This document shows positions 1-9,162 of a DNA stretch of 64,000 nucleotides, one piece after another. The notes under the pieces were generated by a model. It was not told the origin of the DNA and searched no databases. It worked only from the letters and a program-made list of their open reading frames with translations. Each line of letters begins with the position of its first letter. Position 1 is the stretch's first letter. Location: assembly GCF_000526215.1 (NCBI RefSeq), contig NZ_JAFQ01000004.1, forward strand, positions 1,922,001 to 1,986,000. The letters are read 5' to 3'. Position numbers and translations under genes: made by a program. The DNA comes from Nocardia sp. BMG51109 (GTDB taxonomy: Bacteria; Actinomycetota; Actinomycetes; Mycobacteriales; Mycobacteriaceae).

Positions 1-1
1 A

Positions 2-541
2 CCGCTTTTCGCGGTGAGCAAGAAGCTGGAGTGGATTCGCCGGTTGGCGGTCGACCAGGGCCGCCGGCTGCGCTACGGCCTGCGCATCCACGTCATCTCC
101 CGGGACACCTCCGAACGGGCCTGGGCCGAGGCGGACCGACTGCTGGAGTCGATCGACCCCGCGGATATCGAACGCGTGCAAGCGAATCTGGCGCAGAGCG
201 AGTCCGAGGGCCAGCGCCGGATGCTGGAGCTGCACGGCGGCTCCAGCGAGCGCCTGGAGATCGCCCCCAACCTGTGGGCGGGCGTCGGCCTGGTCCGCGG
301 CGGCGCCGGCACCGCCCTGGTGGGCTCGCACGAGGAGGTCGCCGAGCGCCTGATCGAGTACTCCCGCCTGGGCATCGACCAGTTCATCCTCTCCGGCTAC
401 CCCCACGTCGAGGAGGCATACTGGTTCGGCGAGGGCGTCCTCCCCATCCTCCAGCGCCGCGGCCTCTGGAACCCCCCGTCCCACCGCGAAACCCGCACCG
501 TAGCAACCCCTTTCGCCACCGCCCAGGCCAGCAGCAGCTAG
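2..541 (+). CDS. Alkanesulfonate monooxygenase (SsuD-like), 5' partial
   Basis: This is the C-terminal part of a luciferase-fold, FMNH2-dependent monooxygenase of the alkanesulfonate monooxygenase type, which releases sulfite from organosulfonates for sulfur supply. The reading frame is open to the left edge, so the true start is outside the window; a GTG at 14 lies inside the protein. Visible family features are the strand RYGLRIHVISRD, the segment LVGSHEEVAERL, and the closing IDQFILSGYPHVEEA, which are typical of the end of the SsuD barrel. About 179 residues are visible, against roughly 370-380 for the family. The residues after the barrel (TATPFATAQASSS-like tail) are low-complexity. An inverted repeat at 590-626 probably ends the transcript. 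Confidence 0.8.
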   Translation, partial: PLFAVSKKLEWIRRLAVDQGRRLRYGLRIHVISRDTSERAWAEADRLLESIDPADIERVQANLAQSESEGQRRMLELHGGSSERLEIAPNLWAGVGLVRGGAGTALVGSHEEVAERLIEYSRLGIDQFILSGYPHVEEAYWFGEGVLPILQRRGLWNPPSHRETRTVATPFATAQASSS

Positions 542-929
542 CCGTGCCGCGGCGGCCCGCAACCCCGCGCCCGCCCGGCACGCACCTGCGGCCGGGGTCC
601 ACCTCCAACCACAGTGGACTCCGGCCGGAAGCGCGCCGGGACGACAAGGCTACGGGTGCAACGAGTGTTCTTGCCCCGGCCAGGTTTTCAGCGCGCCGGT
701 AGGAGTACCGCGCAACCCGGGTCGGTCGGTTCCGCGGCCGCCTCGAACCAGGCAACCCGAAGACGCGCGAACCCGGTCTCCACCAACACAATCGATCACG
801 ACCTGAACAGGCGCCCGAGCAGCGCAGACCCCATCCACAGAGCACGTCCCATCCGCCGGAATCTGCTACTCTCACCGGGCTGTCCGTGCGACGGCCCTAT
901 TTCGATAACCACTGTGGGGGGTCAAAACG
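542..929. other. Intergenic region, no gene seen
   Basis: Apart from the hairpin at 590-626 I see no convincing gene here. Open frames in this stretch are high-GC shadows rich in Arg and Pro. The right end presumably carries the promoter of the ESX-type cassette that begins at 930, but no clear promoter elements stand out. Confidence 0.5.
590..626 (+). terminator. Inverted repeat downstream of ssuD-like gene
   Basis: Two 13-base arms (GGCCGGGGTCCAC and GTGGACTCCGGCC) pair with one mismatch around an 11-base loop. There is no U-tract, as is common for actinobacterial terminators. It sits about 50 bases after the stop codon of the monooxygenase gene. Confidence 0.55.
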
Positions 930-1271
930 ATGGGGAGTTTCCTCCAAGCCGATCTCGACGTGTTGAGAGGCGCAGCGGATTCCATGGTTCGCGCCGGTGA
1001 GCTGCTCGACGACGTCCGCGCGAAGATGTCGCAAGAGGCCGCGCTGCGTATCGGCACGGACGAACTGGTCTCCGCCGCCGACGAATTCCAGCAGAAGTGG
1101 CGCTACGGCGCCGAGCAGATCGGCAAGGGCGTCGAGGCCACTGCGGAGGGCCTGCGGCGCACCCACGACGCCTATGCCTCCACCGAACAGGCGTTCACCG
1201 ATGCGCTGAACAAGGTGGGGCAATCGATCGCTCAGCCCGGTGCCGCGGCTCCCGGCGCGACTATCGCCTAG
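930..1271 (+). CDS. EspC-like ESX secretion-associated protein
   Basis: The 113-residue protein is a helical hairpin of the type VII secretion EspC/WXG100-like class: small, without a signal peptide or membrane segment, and secreted by ESX systems as part of a dimer. It has two long helices, a turn around residues 42-48, and the sequence QQKWRYGAEQIGKGVEATAEGLR in place of a strict WXG. The family PF10824 (EspC) commonly shows this layout. It is followed after 7 bases by a large WXG-type protein, so the two probably form a co-secreted pair. No ESX core genes (eccC, eccB, mycP) are in the window. Confidence 0.7.
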   Translation: MGSFLQADLDVLRGAADSMVRAGELLDDVRAKMSQEAALRIGTDELVSAADEFQQKWRYGAEQIGKGVEATAEGLRRTHDAYASTEQAFTDALNKVGQSIAQPGAAAPGATIA

Positions 1272-1278
1272 GTCGGAC

Positions 1279-2526
1279 ATGGCAGACGACAATCCCTACC
1301 CGAACCTCGGGTTCAACCCCGCCGCCGGCGTCCCGGCCGACCTGGACACCATGTCGACCGCGGTGAAGAGCGCGAGCGACACCGTCACCGAGTGCAACCG
1401 GATGCTGAGCCGGTTGCAGAACTCCACCGATGCCGTGTGGCAGGGCGAGGCCGCCGACGCGTTCCGCAAGAATTTCGACCAGACCCTCGGAGCCGACCTG
1501 CGCCGGGCGCAGGACTCGCTCGGCAGGGCCGTCGGTGTGCTGCAAGGGTGGCACGGGGTCCTCATCGCCCACCGTGACGTCGCAAGCCGGCTCGACACCG
1601 AGATGGCCGCCGCCGCGCAGGCTCGGGCCACCGCGCAGACCGCCTACGACAATGCCAAGGCCAACCCCGATCTGGGCCTGGCCGGTAAGCAGGTGCCGAC
1701 CGAGCAACTCGCCGCGGTGCAATCGCGGTTGAACGCGGCCACCACCGCGGTCGACACCGCCAACACCGCGCTCACCGAGGCGAACGCTCAGGTCGCGTCG
1801 ATCCTCGCGCAGGCCGGCACCTTGAAGAACGAGCACGAGGGCGCGGCCGAGAAGGCCGCGCAGGAGCTTCGGGATGCGGCCGGGGATTTCGCGCCCGACG
1901 AGCCCGGACTGTGGGATCGCCTGAAAAAGGGCTTCGGCGATGCGCTGAAAGCCGTCGGTGACTGGCTGTCCGAGCACAAGGACACCATCCGAAACGTCCT
2001 GTCGGTCGTCTCGGCGGTCTCCGGTGTGCTGGCGTTGTTCCCGCCCTTGACCGCGGTATTCGGCCCGATCGCCCTGGCCGCCGGTGCGGGAGTGCTGGCG
2101 ATGGACCTCTCCGATCCGGAGCTGAGAGACGATCTGCTGCACGGGAGTTGGAAAGAAAAGCTGTCGGCCGGCGGCACGCTGTTCGGCGACACGTTGTCGA
2201 TCCTGCCCGGCGGCAAGGGACTTGCGCTGGGGGCCACGGCCGCGTTCAAGGGTGCCGACGACGTAGGCAGGCTCGGCGGGTTCCTCGGCGGCTTCTCCGA
2301 GGGTGCCTCCTCGGCCGGTATCGGAGCCAAGATGATCACCGGATCGGCCGGGGCCGTGGACAATATCTCGATGAAGCTGGCCAGCCCGACCGGGATATCG
2401 GCCGGCCTCACCGAGTTCGGCGCGGTCACCGGCACGGCGACAACGGCCCGCGGCGCCGAACTACTGTCCCGCACCACGTCTTTGGGTCTCAAGAGCGGCA
2501 GCGCCGTCGGAGGAGGCGGCGAATAA
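1279..2526 (+). CDS. Putative type VII secretion substrate with WXG-like N-domain and membrane helices
   Basis: The 415-residue protein begins at ATG 1279; an upstream in-frame start at 1240 would overlap the previous gene. Residues 1-100 form a WXG100-type helical domain with the turn motif AVWQGEAADAF near residue 54. Residues 100-195 are Ala-rich and predicted coiled coil. Around residues 230-275 there is a strongly hydrophobic stretch (LSVVSAVSGVLALFPPLTAV), followed by Gly/Ala-rich segments up to the C-terminus. This architecture matches LXG/WXG effectors with a pore-forming or membrane-inserting C-terminal part, but no enzyme motif is visible. It overlaps the next start codon by one base. 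Function as an effector is inferred. Confidence 0.65.
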   Translation: MADDNPYPNLGFNPAAGVPADLDTMSTAVKSASDTVTECNRMLSRLQNSTDAVWQGEAADAFRKNFDQTLGADLRRAQDSLGRAVGVLQGWHGVLIAHRDVASRLDTEMAAAAQARATAQTAYDNAKANPDLGLAGKQVPTEQLAAVQSRLNAATTAVDTANTALTEANAQVASILAQAGTLKNEHEGAAEKAAQELRDAAGDFAPDEPGLWDRLKKGFGDALKAVGDWLSEHKDTIRNVLSVVSAVSGVLALFPPLTAVFGPIALAAGAGVLAMDLSDPELRDDLLHGSWKEKLSAGGTLFGDTLSILPGGKGLALGATAAFKGADDVGRLGGFLGGFSEGASSAGIGAKMITGSAGAVDNISMKLASPTGISAGLTEFGAVTGTATTARGAELLSRTTSLGLKSGSAVGGGGE

Positions 2527-3170
2527 TGGCCGGAATCGACGTCGATCTCGTCCTGCCCCGCGGCTACGTCCCGATGCCGCTGCACGGACTCGACCGGGCC
2601 GCGGCCGCCGCGACGGCGCTGGCCGCGTCGCTGCAACCCGCCGACGCGACGGCGCTGCGGGCCGAAATCGACCAGCGCGCAGACCTGTTGGCGGCGCTGG
2701 CGGCGAGCGGTGTCCGCTACTGCGGGATGGGCATGCACATGGCCGACGGCGAGCCGATCGTCACATGGTTGACGGTGTGGGTGCTCGAGACCGGCACTCC
2801 CGCGGAAAACCCCCGGGCGATGTTGCTGGCGCTGGCGGAGGGCGACCCGGAGGCGGCATCCGGGGCCGACGTCGAGTTGGTCACCATCGACGGCAAGCCG
2901 ATGATGTTCCGCGAACGGATCACCGACCTGCCGGTGCCGGAGGTCCCCGGGCACCACGACGCCGACGAGACGGCGCCGGTCTATCAGTTGCGTGCGACCG
3001 TGCCGTCCGACGACGGGGCGGCGTTGGCGGCGGTCGAACTGTCCACGGCGTTCGTCTCCCACGGGCCGGATTTCCGTCGGTTGGTGGTCGACATCGCGCG
3101 ATCGGTGACATTCACCTCCACCGGTGATTCGACTGCGGCGCTGAACATTCCGACAAGGCTGAAGCTGTGA
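2526..3170 (+). CDS. Conserved protein of ESX-type cassette, unknown function
   Basis: The 214-residue protein starts at an ATG that overlaps the TAA of the upstream gene. I do not recognise a named domain. It is soluble, acidic and alpha/beta in appearance, with an N-terminal motif LVLPRGYVPMPL and a central stretch YCGMGMHMADGEPIVTWLTVWV. It has no signal peptide or transmembrane helix. Its tight coupling to the putative secreted protein suggests a chaperone, regulator or immunity role; that is inference only. Confidence 0.6.
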   Translation: MAGIDVDLVLPRGYVPMPLHGLDRAAAAATALAASLQPADATALRAEIDQRADLLAALAASGVRYCGMGMHMADGEPIVTWLTVWVLETGTPAENPRAMLLALAEGDPEAASGADVELVTIDGKPMMFRERITDLPVPEVPGHHDADETAPVYQLRATVPSDDGAALAAVELSTAFVSHGPDFRRLVVDIARSVTFTSTGDSTAALNIPTRLKL

Positions 3171-4177
3171 TGGCGGAGACGACCTCGGGCACGCAACAGG
3201 TTCACGACGAAGCACCGAAGCGGCTTCGGCACGGGGATCGGGGCGATCCGCGCTATCCGTCGCCGCGCAGGCTGCGGTGGGCTCTGTCGTTCGCCGTCGA
3301 CTGGCTCCTGCACACCCCGCCGCTCGCCGTATGGCCGCTGACCTGGGGTGGGTCGTGGCAGATCGTGAAGATCGGCGGCGAGCCGGGCGAGCTGATCGCG
3401 GCGTTGCCGCCGTGGTGGGTGCTGCTCCTGACGTGGCTGGGGCTGTCGTTCGCGGACCGTGTCGTGCTGCAGTGGGCCTGCCAGGCCACGATCGGCAAGC
3501 TGATCTTCGGGCTGCGGATCGTCCATCCCGAGACCGGCGGACGAATCTCGTTCTGGACGCTGGTCGGCTACTGGTTCCGCGGAGCCGGGGCGACGCTCAT
3601 CGTCGTGCTCGTCGTCCCGGCCATCTTCGCCGGCGGTGACCTGCCCAGCTTCGATCCGCATTTCCATCCGAAACCCGTGCGGCGCAAGGACATCGGGAAG
3701 TATTCGACCGACGGGGCACCGGCGGCGATCGTCCGCCCGCCCGCGTTGGACCGGGTGCGGGTCGTGACCACGCGCCGACGAGATCCCGGGCAGCCGGAGG
3801 ACCGGCCGCCGCGATTCCGGACGCTGCTGTCATGGACCATCGATATCGCCGTGCACATCGTGCCCGCGATGCTCGCGCTGGCGGTGCTGGTCGACCTTCC
3901 GTCGCGCATGCCGCAACTTCAGCCGACGGCCGACAAGCTACCGCCCTGGTGGGCTCTGCTGGCACTGTGGCCCGCGCTGTCCTTCGTCCACCGCGTCGTG
4001 GTGCAGTGGGCGCTGGGCGCAACGCTGGGCAAGCTGGTAACCGGGTTACGAGTCGTGGATGCCGAGACCGAGGGCCGCGTCGACTTCGTGGACCTGCTGA
4101 TCATCTGGGCGCAATCCTGGTTGCCCCTCATCGCGCTGTTCTGGTTGCTGCAACTGGGCCCGTTGCTGCTCAACTAG
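3170..4177 (+). CDS. Membrane protein with two tandem RDD domains
   Basis: The 335-residue membrane protein starts at ATG 3170, overlapping the upstream TGA; GTG 3167 is an alternative. Two RDD-type halves are visible. The first (about residues 30-165) contains ATIGKLIFGLRIVHPETGGR. The second (about residues 210-335) contains ATLGKLVTGLRVVDAETEGR. Each half has a hydrophobic pair of helices before the GKL motif and another after it, and a basic linker joins them (about residues 165-215). RDD proteins are usually single-domain with about three helices, so this is an internal duplication. It closes a four-gene operon with the ESX-type genes. Confidence 0.75.
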   Translation: MAETTSGTQQVHDEAPKRLRHGDRGDPRYPSPRRLRWALSFAVDWLLHTPPLAVWPLTWGGSWQIVKIGGEPGELIAALPPWWVLLLTWLGLSFADRVVLQWACQATIGKLIFGLRIVHPETGGRISFWTLVGYWFRGAGATLIVVLVVPAIFAGGDLPSFDPHFHPKPVRRKDIGKYSTDGAPAAIVRPPALDRVRVVTTRRRDPGQPEDRPPRFRTLLSWTIDIAVHIVPAMLALAVLVDLPSRMPQLQPTADKLPPWWALLALWPALSFVHRVVVQWALGATLGKLVTGLRVVDAETEGRVDFVDLLIIWAQSWLPLIALFWLLQLGPLLLN

Positions 4178-4201
4178 TGCCACGAACCGGGATCTCGGGG
4201 C

Positions 4202-4780
4202 TCAGCCCTTCTTGGCCGCGGCCTTCGCTTGTTTCTTGAATTCCCGGACCTCGGACAGAGATGGGCCGTCGGTCACATCGGCCACCGAGCGGTGCGAGCC
4301 CTCGTCGCCGTAGGCGCCCGCGGCCGCGCGCCAGCCCGCAGGCCGGACGCCGAGCTGTTTACCCAACAGCGCCAAGAAGATTCGCGCCTTCTGGTCACCG
4401 TAGCCGGGCAGTGCCTTGAGACGCTTCAGCACCTCCTTGCCATCCGGGTCACCCTCGGTCCAGAGGTTCTCCACCTTGCCGTCGTAGTTGTCCACGATGT
4501 ACCGCGCCAGATCCTGCACCCGCCGAGCCATCGACCGCCCGTACCGGTGAATCGCGGGCGGGGTGGCGCCCAGCTCCTCGAACTCGTCCGGATCGGCCGC
4601 GGCGATCCGCCGGATATCGAACCCACCCATCCGCTCGGCAAGCTTCCGCGGCCCGCGAAACGCATGCTCCATCGGATACTGCTGATCCAGCAGCATCCCC
4701 GTCAGCAACGCGAAGTCGTCACTCGACAGCAGTTCGTCCGCCTCCGGATCCTGCGCAAGACACAGTTTGCGGGTAACCAT
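4202..4780 (-). CDS. HhH-GPD family base-excision DNA repair protein
   Basis: The 192-residue protein belongs to the helix-hairpin-helix GPD superfamily of DNA glycosylases, specifically the short actinobacterial subfamily. The first half has FALLTGMLLDQQYPMEHAF, matching the family's N-terminal helical domain. The hairpin is seen at LKALPGYGDQKARIFLALLG (about residues 118-137), which would contact DNA. The C-terminus is Lys-rich. It lies on the strand opposite to the ESX cassette and converges with it. The substrate base cannot be told from the sequence. Confidence 0.8.
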   Translation of the reverse strand: MVTRKLCLAQDPEADELLSSDDFALLTGMLLDQQYPMEHAFRGPRKLAERMGGFDIRRIAAADPDEFEELGATPPAIHRYGRSMARRVQDLARYIVDNYDGKVENLWTEGDPDGKEVLKRLKALPGYGDQKARIFLALLGKQLGVRPAGWRAAAGAYGDEGSHRSVADVTDGPSLSEVREFKKQAKAAAKKG

Positions 4781-4924
4781 CCCCCGATCATGCCACCTCC
4801 GTCATCCGCACTGCGTCAGATCACCAACGTCACCGCTGTACCGATGGCAAATCTGGTGGACCAGAACGAGTCGAACCCACTTCGACCGCGTCGAACGCAA
4901 GAGCCGGGAGCGCACGCATCACTA

Positions 4925-5341
4925 TCAGAGATTCCCCTGCGAATGAAATACTTGTGTGTAGTTCCGTTCGGACTTCCTGAGCTTGAAGAACTGCGGCTCC
5001 GTTATATGGGCCAGACGATCGAGCACGAACGGTAGCGCATGCACCAACGTCGACGCCGGTCCAGCGATAACATGGTATCCCACCGACTGCACGTGGTGGA
5101 CGCCAATCCAATGTAAACGCTCCGCTCGGCAAGCCGAACGCTCATTTTCGCATCTCAATTGTCGCATATCGCCGGTCACGAATACTTGACATCCCGATCC
5201 AGCCACGGCGGAGAAAAGCGGAACATCCTCCATACCTTTGGTACCGAGAACCTTGACTCCCACGAACTCGTGCACACGAAATATGGAACCCAAGTGTTCG
5301 ATGAGACCTTGCGGGAGATTCTCATCCAAGAAGAATTTCAC
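4925..5341 (-). CDS. DUF5615-type PIN-like toxin
   Basis: The 138-residue protein begins MKFFLDENLPQGLIEHL, the N-terminal signature of DUF5615 PIN-like proteins, where the Asp-Glu-Asn belongs to the metal site. Further acidic positions occur at MEDVPLF and VFVTGDMRQL. PIN-like proteins of this class are putative ribonucleases and toxin partners of DUF433 antitoxins. The start overlaps the stop of the DUF433 gene by four bases (ATGA), giving the usual antitoxin-first order. Local base composition is clearly lower in GC than in neighbours, which suggests transfer. Confidence 0.75.
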   Translation of the reverse strand: MKFFLDENLPQGLIEHLGSIFRVHEFVGVKVLGTKGMEDVPLFSAVAGSGCQVFVTGDMRQLRCENERSACRAERLHWIGVHHVQSVGYHVIAGPASTLVHALPFVLDRLAHITEPQFFKLRKSERNYTQVFHSQGNL

Positions 5342-5964
5342 GCCGACCGCCCGATGGCAGCAATCTGCTGGTCGAAGCTGACGGCGTCGGCAACATCGCC
5401 TGTGCGGACGGTCGGGAAGTGCCGGCTGACTTCCGCCGCAGGGATATCGCCGGTAGCGACGAGGCGGGCAACTGTATCGAAAGGCACCCGTGTGTCACGG
5501 ATGGTCGGCCATCCACCAATGCGCCCTTCTCGAACATCCAGTCGTTCTCGCGGATGAATGAAGTTGACTACTTCAGTGCCTTTGAAATTGGAGAATGGCG
5601 CAAATACATCGTCGAGAGTCACGAGCACGCGCTGTCCGGGCTGTTTAACCAGATCAGTTGCGTCACTCTCGCCTTCGACGAGGTAGATCGAGTCTTTGCC
5701 CGCGATCAAAGTGTAGTTCGACGGATGTTCGGTCAAATCCATATCCTGGAGCGACCGGAACGACTTGCGTATTTTCTGTAACGAGGTCTCACTACGCAGC
5801 TTCACCACAGTGCGCAACGCAAGAAGGTCGCGGAACGAATACAGAGCCTGCGGCCGGACTCCGTACTCCGGGACCAGAAGCGGCGAAGCTCCGTTTCTCC
5901 AATTCCGGAGCTGCCGCAGGGTTGCGCCGGTCAGTGCGGAAGTTATGTCGACAGGGAATGACAT
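5338..5964 (-). CDS. MerR-like/DUF433 antitoxin
   Basis: The 208-residue protein has a MerR-like helix-turn-helix in residues 1-75 (LTGATLRQLRNWRN, then YSFRDLLALRTVVKL) and a DUF433 domain in residues 145-205 (GRIGGWPTIRDTRVPFDTVA). DUF433 proteins are antitoxins paired with PIN-like proteins, and the HTH part would repress the operon. It is the first gene of a two-gene leftward operon with the toxin at 4925-5341. A second, divergent pair of the same design lies at 45.6-46.7 kb. The upstream 5965-6213 region should hold the promoter; no clear operator is visible there. Confidence 0.75.
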   Translation of the reverse strand: MSFPVDITSALTGATLRQLRNWRNGASPLLVPEYGVRPQALYSFRDLLALRTVVKLRSETSLQKIRKSFRSLQDMDLTEHPSNYTLIAGKDSIYLVEGESDATDLVKQPGQRVLVTLDDVFAPFSNFKGTEVVNFIHPRERLDVREGRIGGWPTIRDTRVPFDTVARLVATGDIPAAEVSRHFPTVRTGDVADAVSFDQQIAAIGRSA

Positions 5965-6213
5965 CTCGACACCTCCTCTCTGTCACCTCAGTCGACGTAT
6001 CCATAATCGCACGTCAAGCCCCCCAAGGCGACTGCGCCACACAGTAACCCATGTGTCATAACGACATGCCGGGAACAACAAGCTCACCGTTGAACGTGAC
6101 ACAGGACAGATCGCCCGGCCGATCCGCGCCGAACGAGAGGGTCTTACGCATCGGCGTGGCGCACCCCGCTCTCGTACCGGCCCGTAGGTTCCGGGCGCGC
6201 GTAAGGTGGCCGC

Positions 6214-7077
6214 ATGCCTGACACTATGGCTACATCCACGGTGGCAACGGTGCCGAGAGATAGAACGGCTGGACAGATGGCGCCTACACACAGCACCTCG
6301 TTCTCCGGCCCGCAGGCGGATCGTCTCATCGACGTCCATGATCTGCGGGCCGCCCTCCCCGGAATTCGCCGGCTGCGGCACTGGGCTCACCAAGCCCTCG
6401 CCCCGCAGCCCGGGGAGAGTGCGATCGATATCGGGTCCGGCAGCGGCTCGGAGGTCCTGGCCTTCGCCGACGCGGTCGGCCCTACCGGGTCCGCGGTCGG
6501 TGTGGAGCCCGATCCGGACCTGCTCGCCGCGGCCGAGGACCGGGCCACCCAGGCCGGGTCGACCGCCAGATTCGTCCCCGGTGACGCCTATAACCTGCCG
6601 CTGGGCAGCGAGAGCGTCGATGCGGCCCTGTGCGAGCGGGTCTTCCAGCATCTGACCACCCCCGGCCGCGCCGTCGGCGAGATCGCGCGGGTGCTGCGGC
6701 CCGGCGGCCGGGTCGTGCTGATGGACAGCGACTGGGGCACCGCGATCGTGCATCCCGGCGACCGCCACGTGGTGCACGAGGTGATCGAGACGCTGATCGG
6801 CAACACCACCGACCCGTTCGCCGGGCGCCGGCTGCCCGGGCTGCTCACCCGGGCCGGGTTGGAGATCGATGACGTCGGCTCGCACGCGCTGATCCAGGAC
6901 CACAGCGCCGGTGCCGGTGCGCTGGTCGCCCGGGTCTCGGCAATGGCGGTGGCGCGCGGCGCGATCACCGAGCAGCAGCGCGAGCAACTGCTCGCCGACC
7001 TGGATGCCGGTGCCCGCAGCGGCGACATCCACCTGTCGGTGACGATCTTCGCCGTGCTCGCCCACAAGCCCGAGTAG
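6214..7077 (+). CDS. SAM-dependent class I methyltransferase
   Basis: The 287-residue protein has the class I methyltransferase fold. The SAM-binding loop IDIGSGSGSEVLAFA lies near residues 71-85, the acidic motif II GVEPDPD near 94-100, and motif GDAYNLPLGSESVD near 125-138. The sequence LRPGGRVVLMDSDWG matches the ubiE/menG-like subfamily. The substrate is unknown. The start is uncertain: ATG 6214, ATG 6226 and ATG 6277 are all in frame, and the last is closest to the conserved region. A strong hairpin at 7094-7129 follows. Confidence 0.8.
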   Translation: MPDTMATSTVATVPRDRTAGQMAPTHSTSFSGPQADRLIDVHDLRAALPGIRRLRHWAHQALAPQPGESAIDIGSGSGSEVLAFADAVGPTGSAVGVEPDPDLLAAAEDRATQAGSTARFVPGDAYNLPLGSESVDAALCERVFQHLTTPGRAVGEIARVLRPGGRVVLMDSDWGTAIVHPGDRHVVHEVIETLIGNTTDPFAGRRLPGLLTRAGLEIDDVGSHALIQDHSAGAGALVARVSAMAVARGAITEQQREQLLADLDAGARSGDIHLSVTIFAVLAHKPE

Positions 7078-7093
7078 GCGCCCTCGAACGCGC

Positions 7094-7129
7094 GGAACGC
7101 CGCCGGCCCGACGTGAGCGGCGGCGTTCC
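7094..7129 (+). terminator. Hairpin after methyltransferase gene
   Basis: Two perfect 11-base arms, GGAACGCCGCC and GGCGGCGTTCC, enclose a 14-base loop and are followed by GTTTC. The hairpin lies 17 bases after the stop and just before the end of the convergent small gene, so it may serve both. Confidence 0.7.
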
Positions 7130-7133
7130 GTTT

Positions 7134-7346
7134 CTAGATATTCGGCGGAACACCCGACGGACCCTCGATCTCGTCTGCCGGATACTCGGGCACGCCCAAC
7201 TCCCGCAATGCTTTCCGCCGTTGCCGGCGATCCTTCGGCAGGCGACGCAGCCGCAGCCGGAATCGGACCTCGGCGACGATCAGCGCGAGGACACCGAGCC
7301 CCGCGAGCCCGACCAACCCGATCCACAGGGCGTTGTACAGCCACAT
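7134..7346 (-). CDS. Small single-span membrane protein
   Basis: The 70-residue protein starts at MWLYNALW (ATG 7346) and has one hydrophobic helix, LVGLAGLGVLALIVAEV, followed by a highly basic segment (RFRLRLRRLPKDRRQRRKAL). The charge pattern predicts the C-terminus in the cytoplasm. An upstream in-frame start at 7409 gives a Cys-rich extension that looks non-coding. Function is unknown. Confidence 0.5.
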   Translation of the reverse strand: MWLYNALWIGLVGLAGLGVLALIVAEVRFRLRLRRLPKDRRQRRKALRELGVPEYPADEIEGPSGVPPNI

Positions 7347-7483
7347 GCCGCCATTGTCACCGCACCGCCGACGACACGGCACGGCTCCCGGCGAACAGGA
7401 ACCGAACATCGGGCCACCGACCGGCCCCGGTCACCACGACACCCGACCGGCCCGGTCACCACGACAACCAGGCCCCGCGCGAC

Positions 7484-8818
<1,335 letters not shown>

Positions 8819-8924
8819 CTACCGGCGCCGGTCCAGCCGACCACGTTACCCGGAGAACCCGGTGTGGTGCAGGCGGCTTTCGGATCGCGCCGACCTCCCC
8901 CGAACCACCACCCCGGAAATAAAG

Positions 8925-9012
8925 GGGACCCCGCGCACCCGGCAGAGCCCGTTGACCCTTGCTGCCTTCCGGCCCTGGGGGAGTTCACAGGATGCGCGCC
9001 GCGCGGGATCCA
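8925..9012 (-). ncRNA. ffs: Signal recognition particle 4.5S RNA
   Basis: Read on the minus strand, this carries the conserved SRP domain IV core: GGCCGGAAGGCAGCAAGGGTC, split as GGCCGGAAGG and CAGCAAGGGTC. The ends pair as GGATCCCGCGC (5') with GCGCGGGGTCC (3'), allowing one G-U pair. The size, about 88 nt, fits bacterial 4.5S RNA. A T-rich stretch follows the 3' end. The position next to the Rv3722c-type aminotransferase matches mycobacterial gene order. Exact ends are estimated from the terminal stem. Confidence 0.93.
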
Positions 9013-9162
9013 TCGGCCAGTGTAGCCATACCGCGAGCAACTACCGAAACGGGCCCTCACGGGCCGCCCGACAAGTAGGGTCGCGACGTTTGCCGCCCGA
9101 ATCGTTACGATCTGTGCGACATTTTCGTGGGGGCTTCCGCGCCACAACCGGAGGAATGAGCA

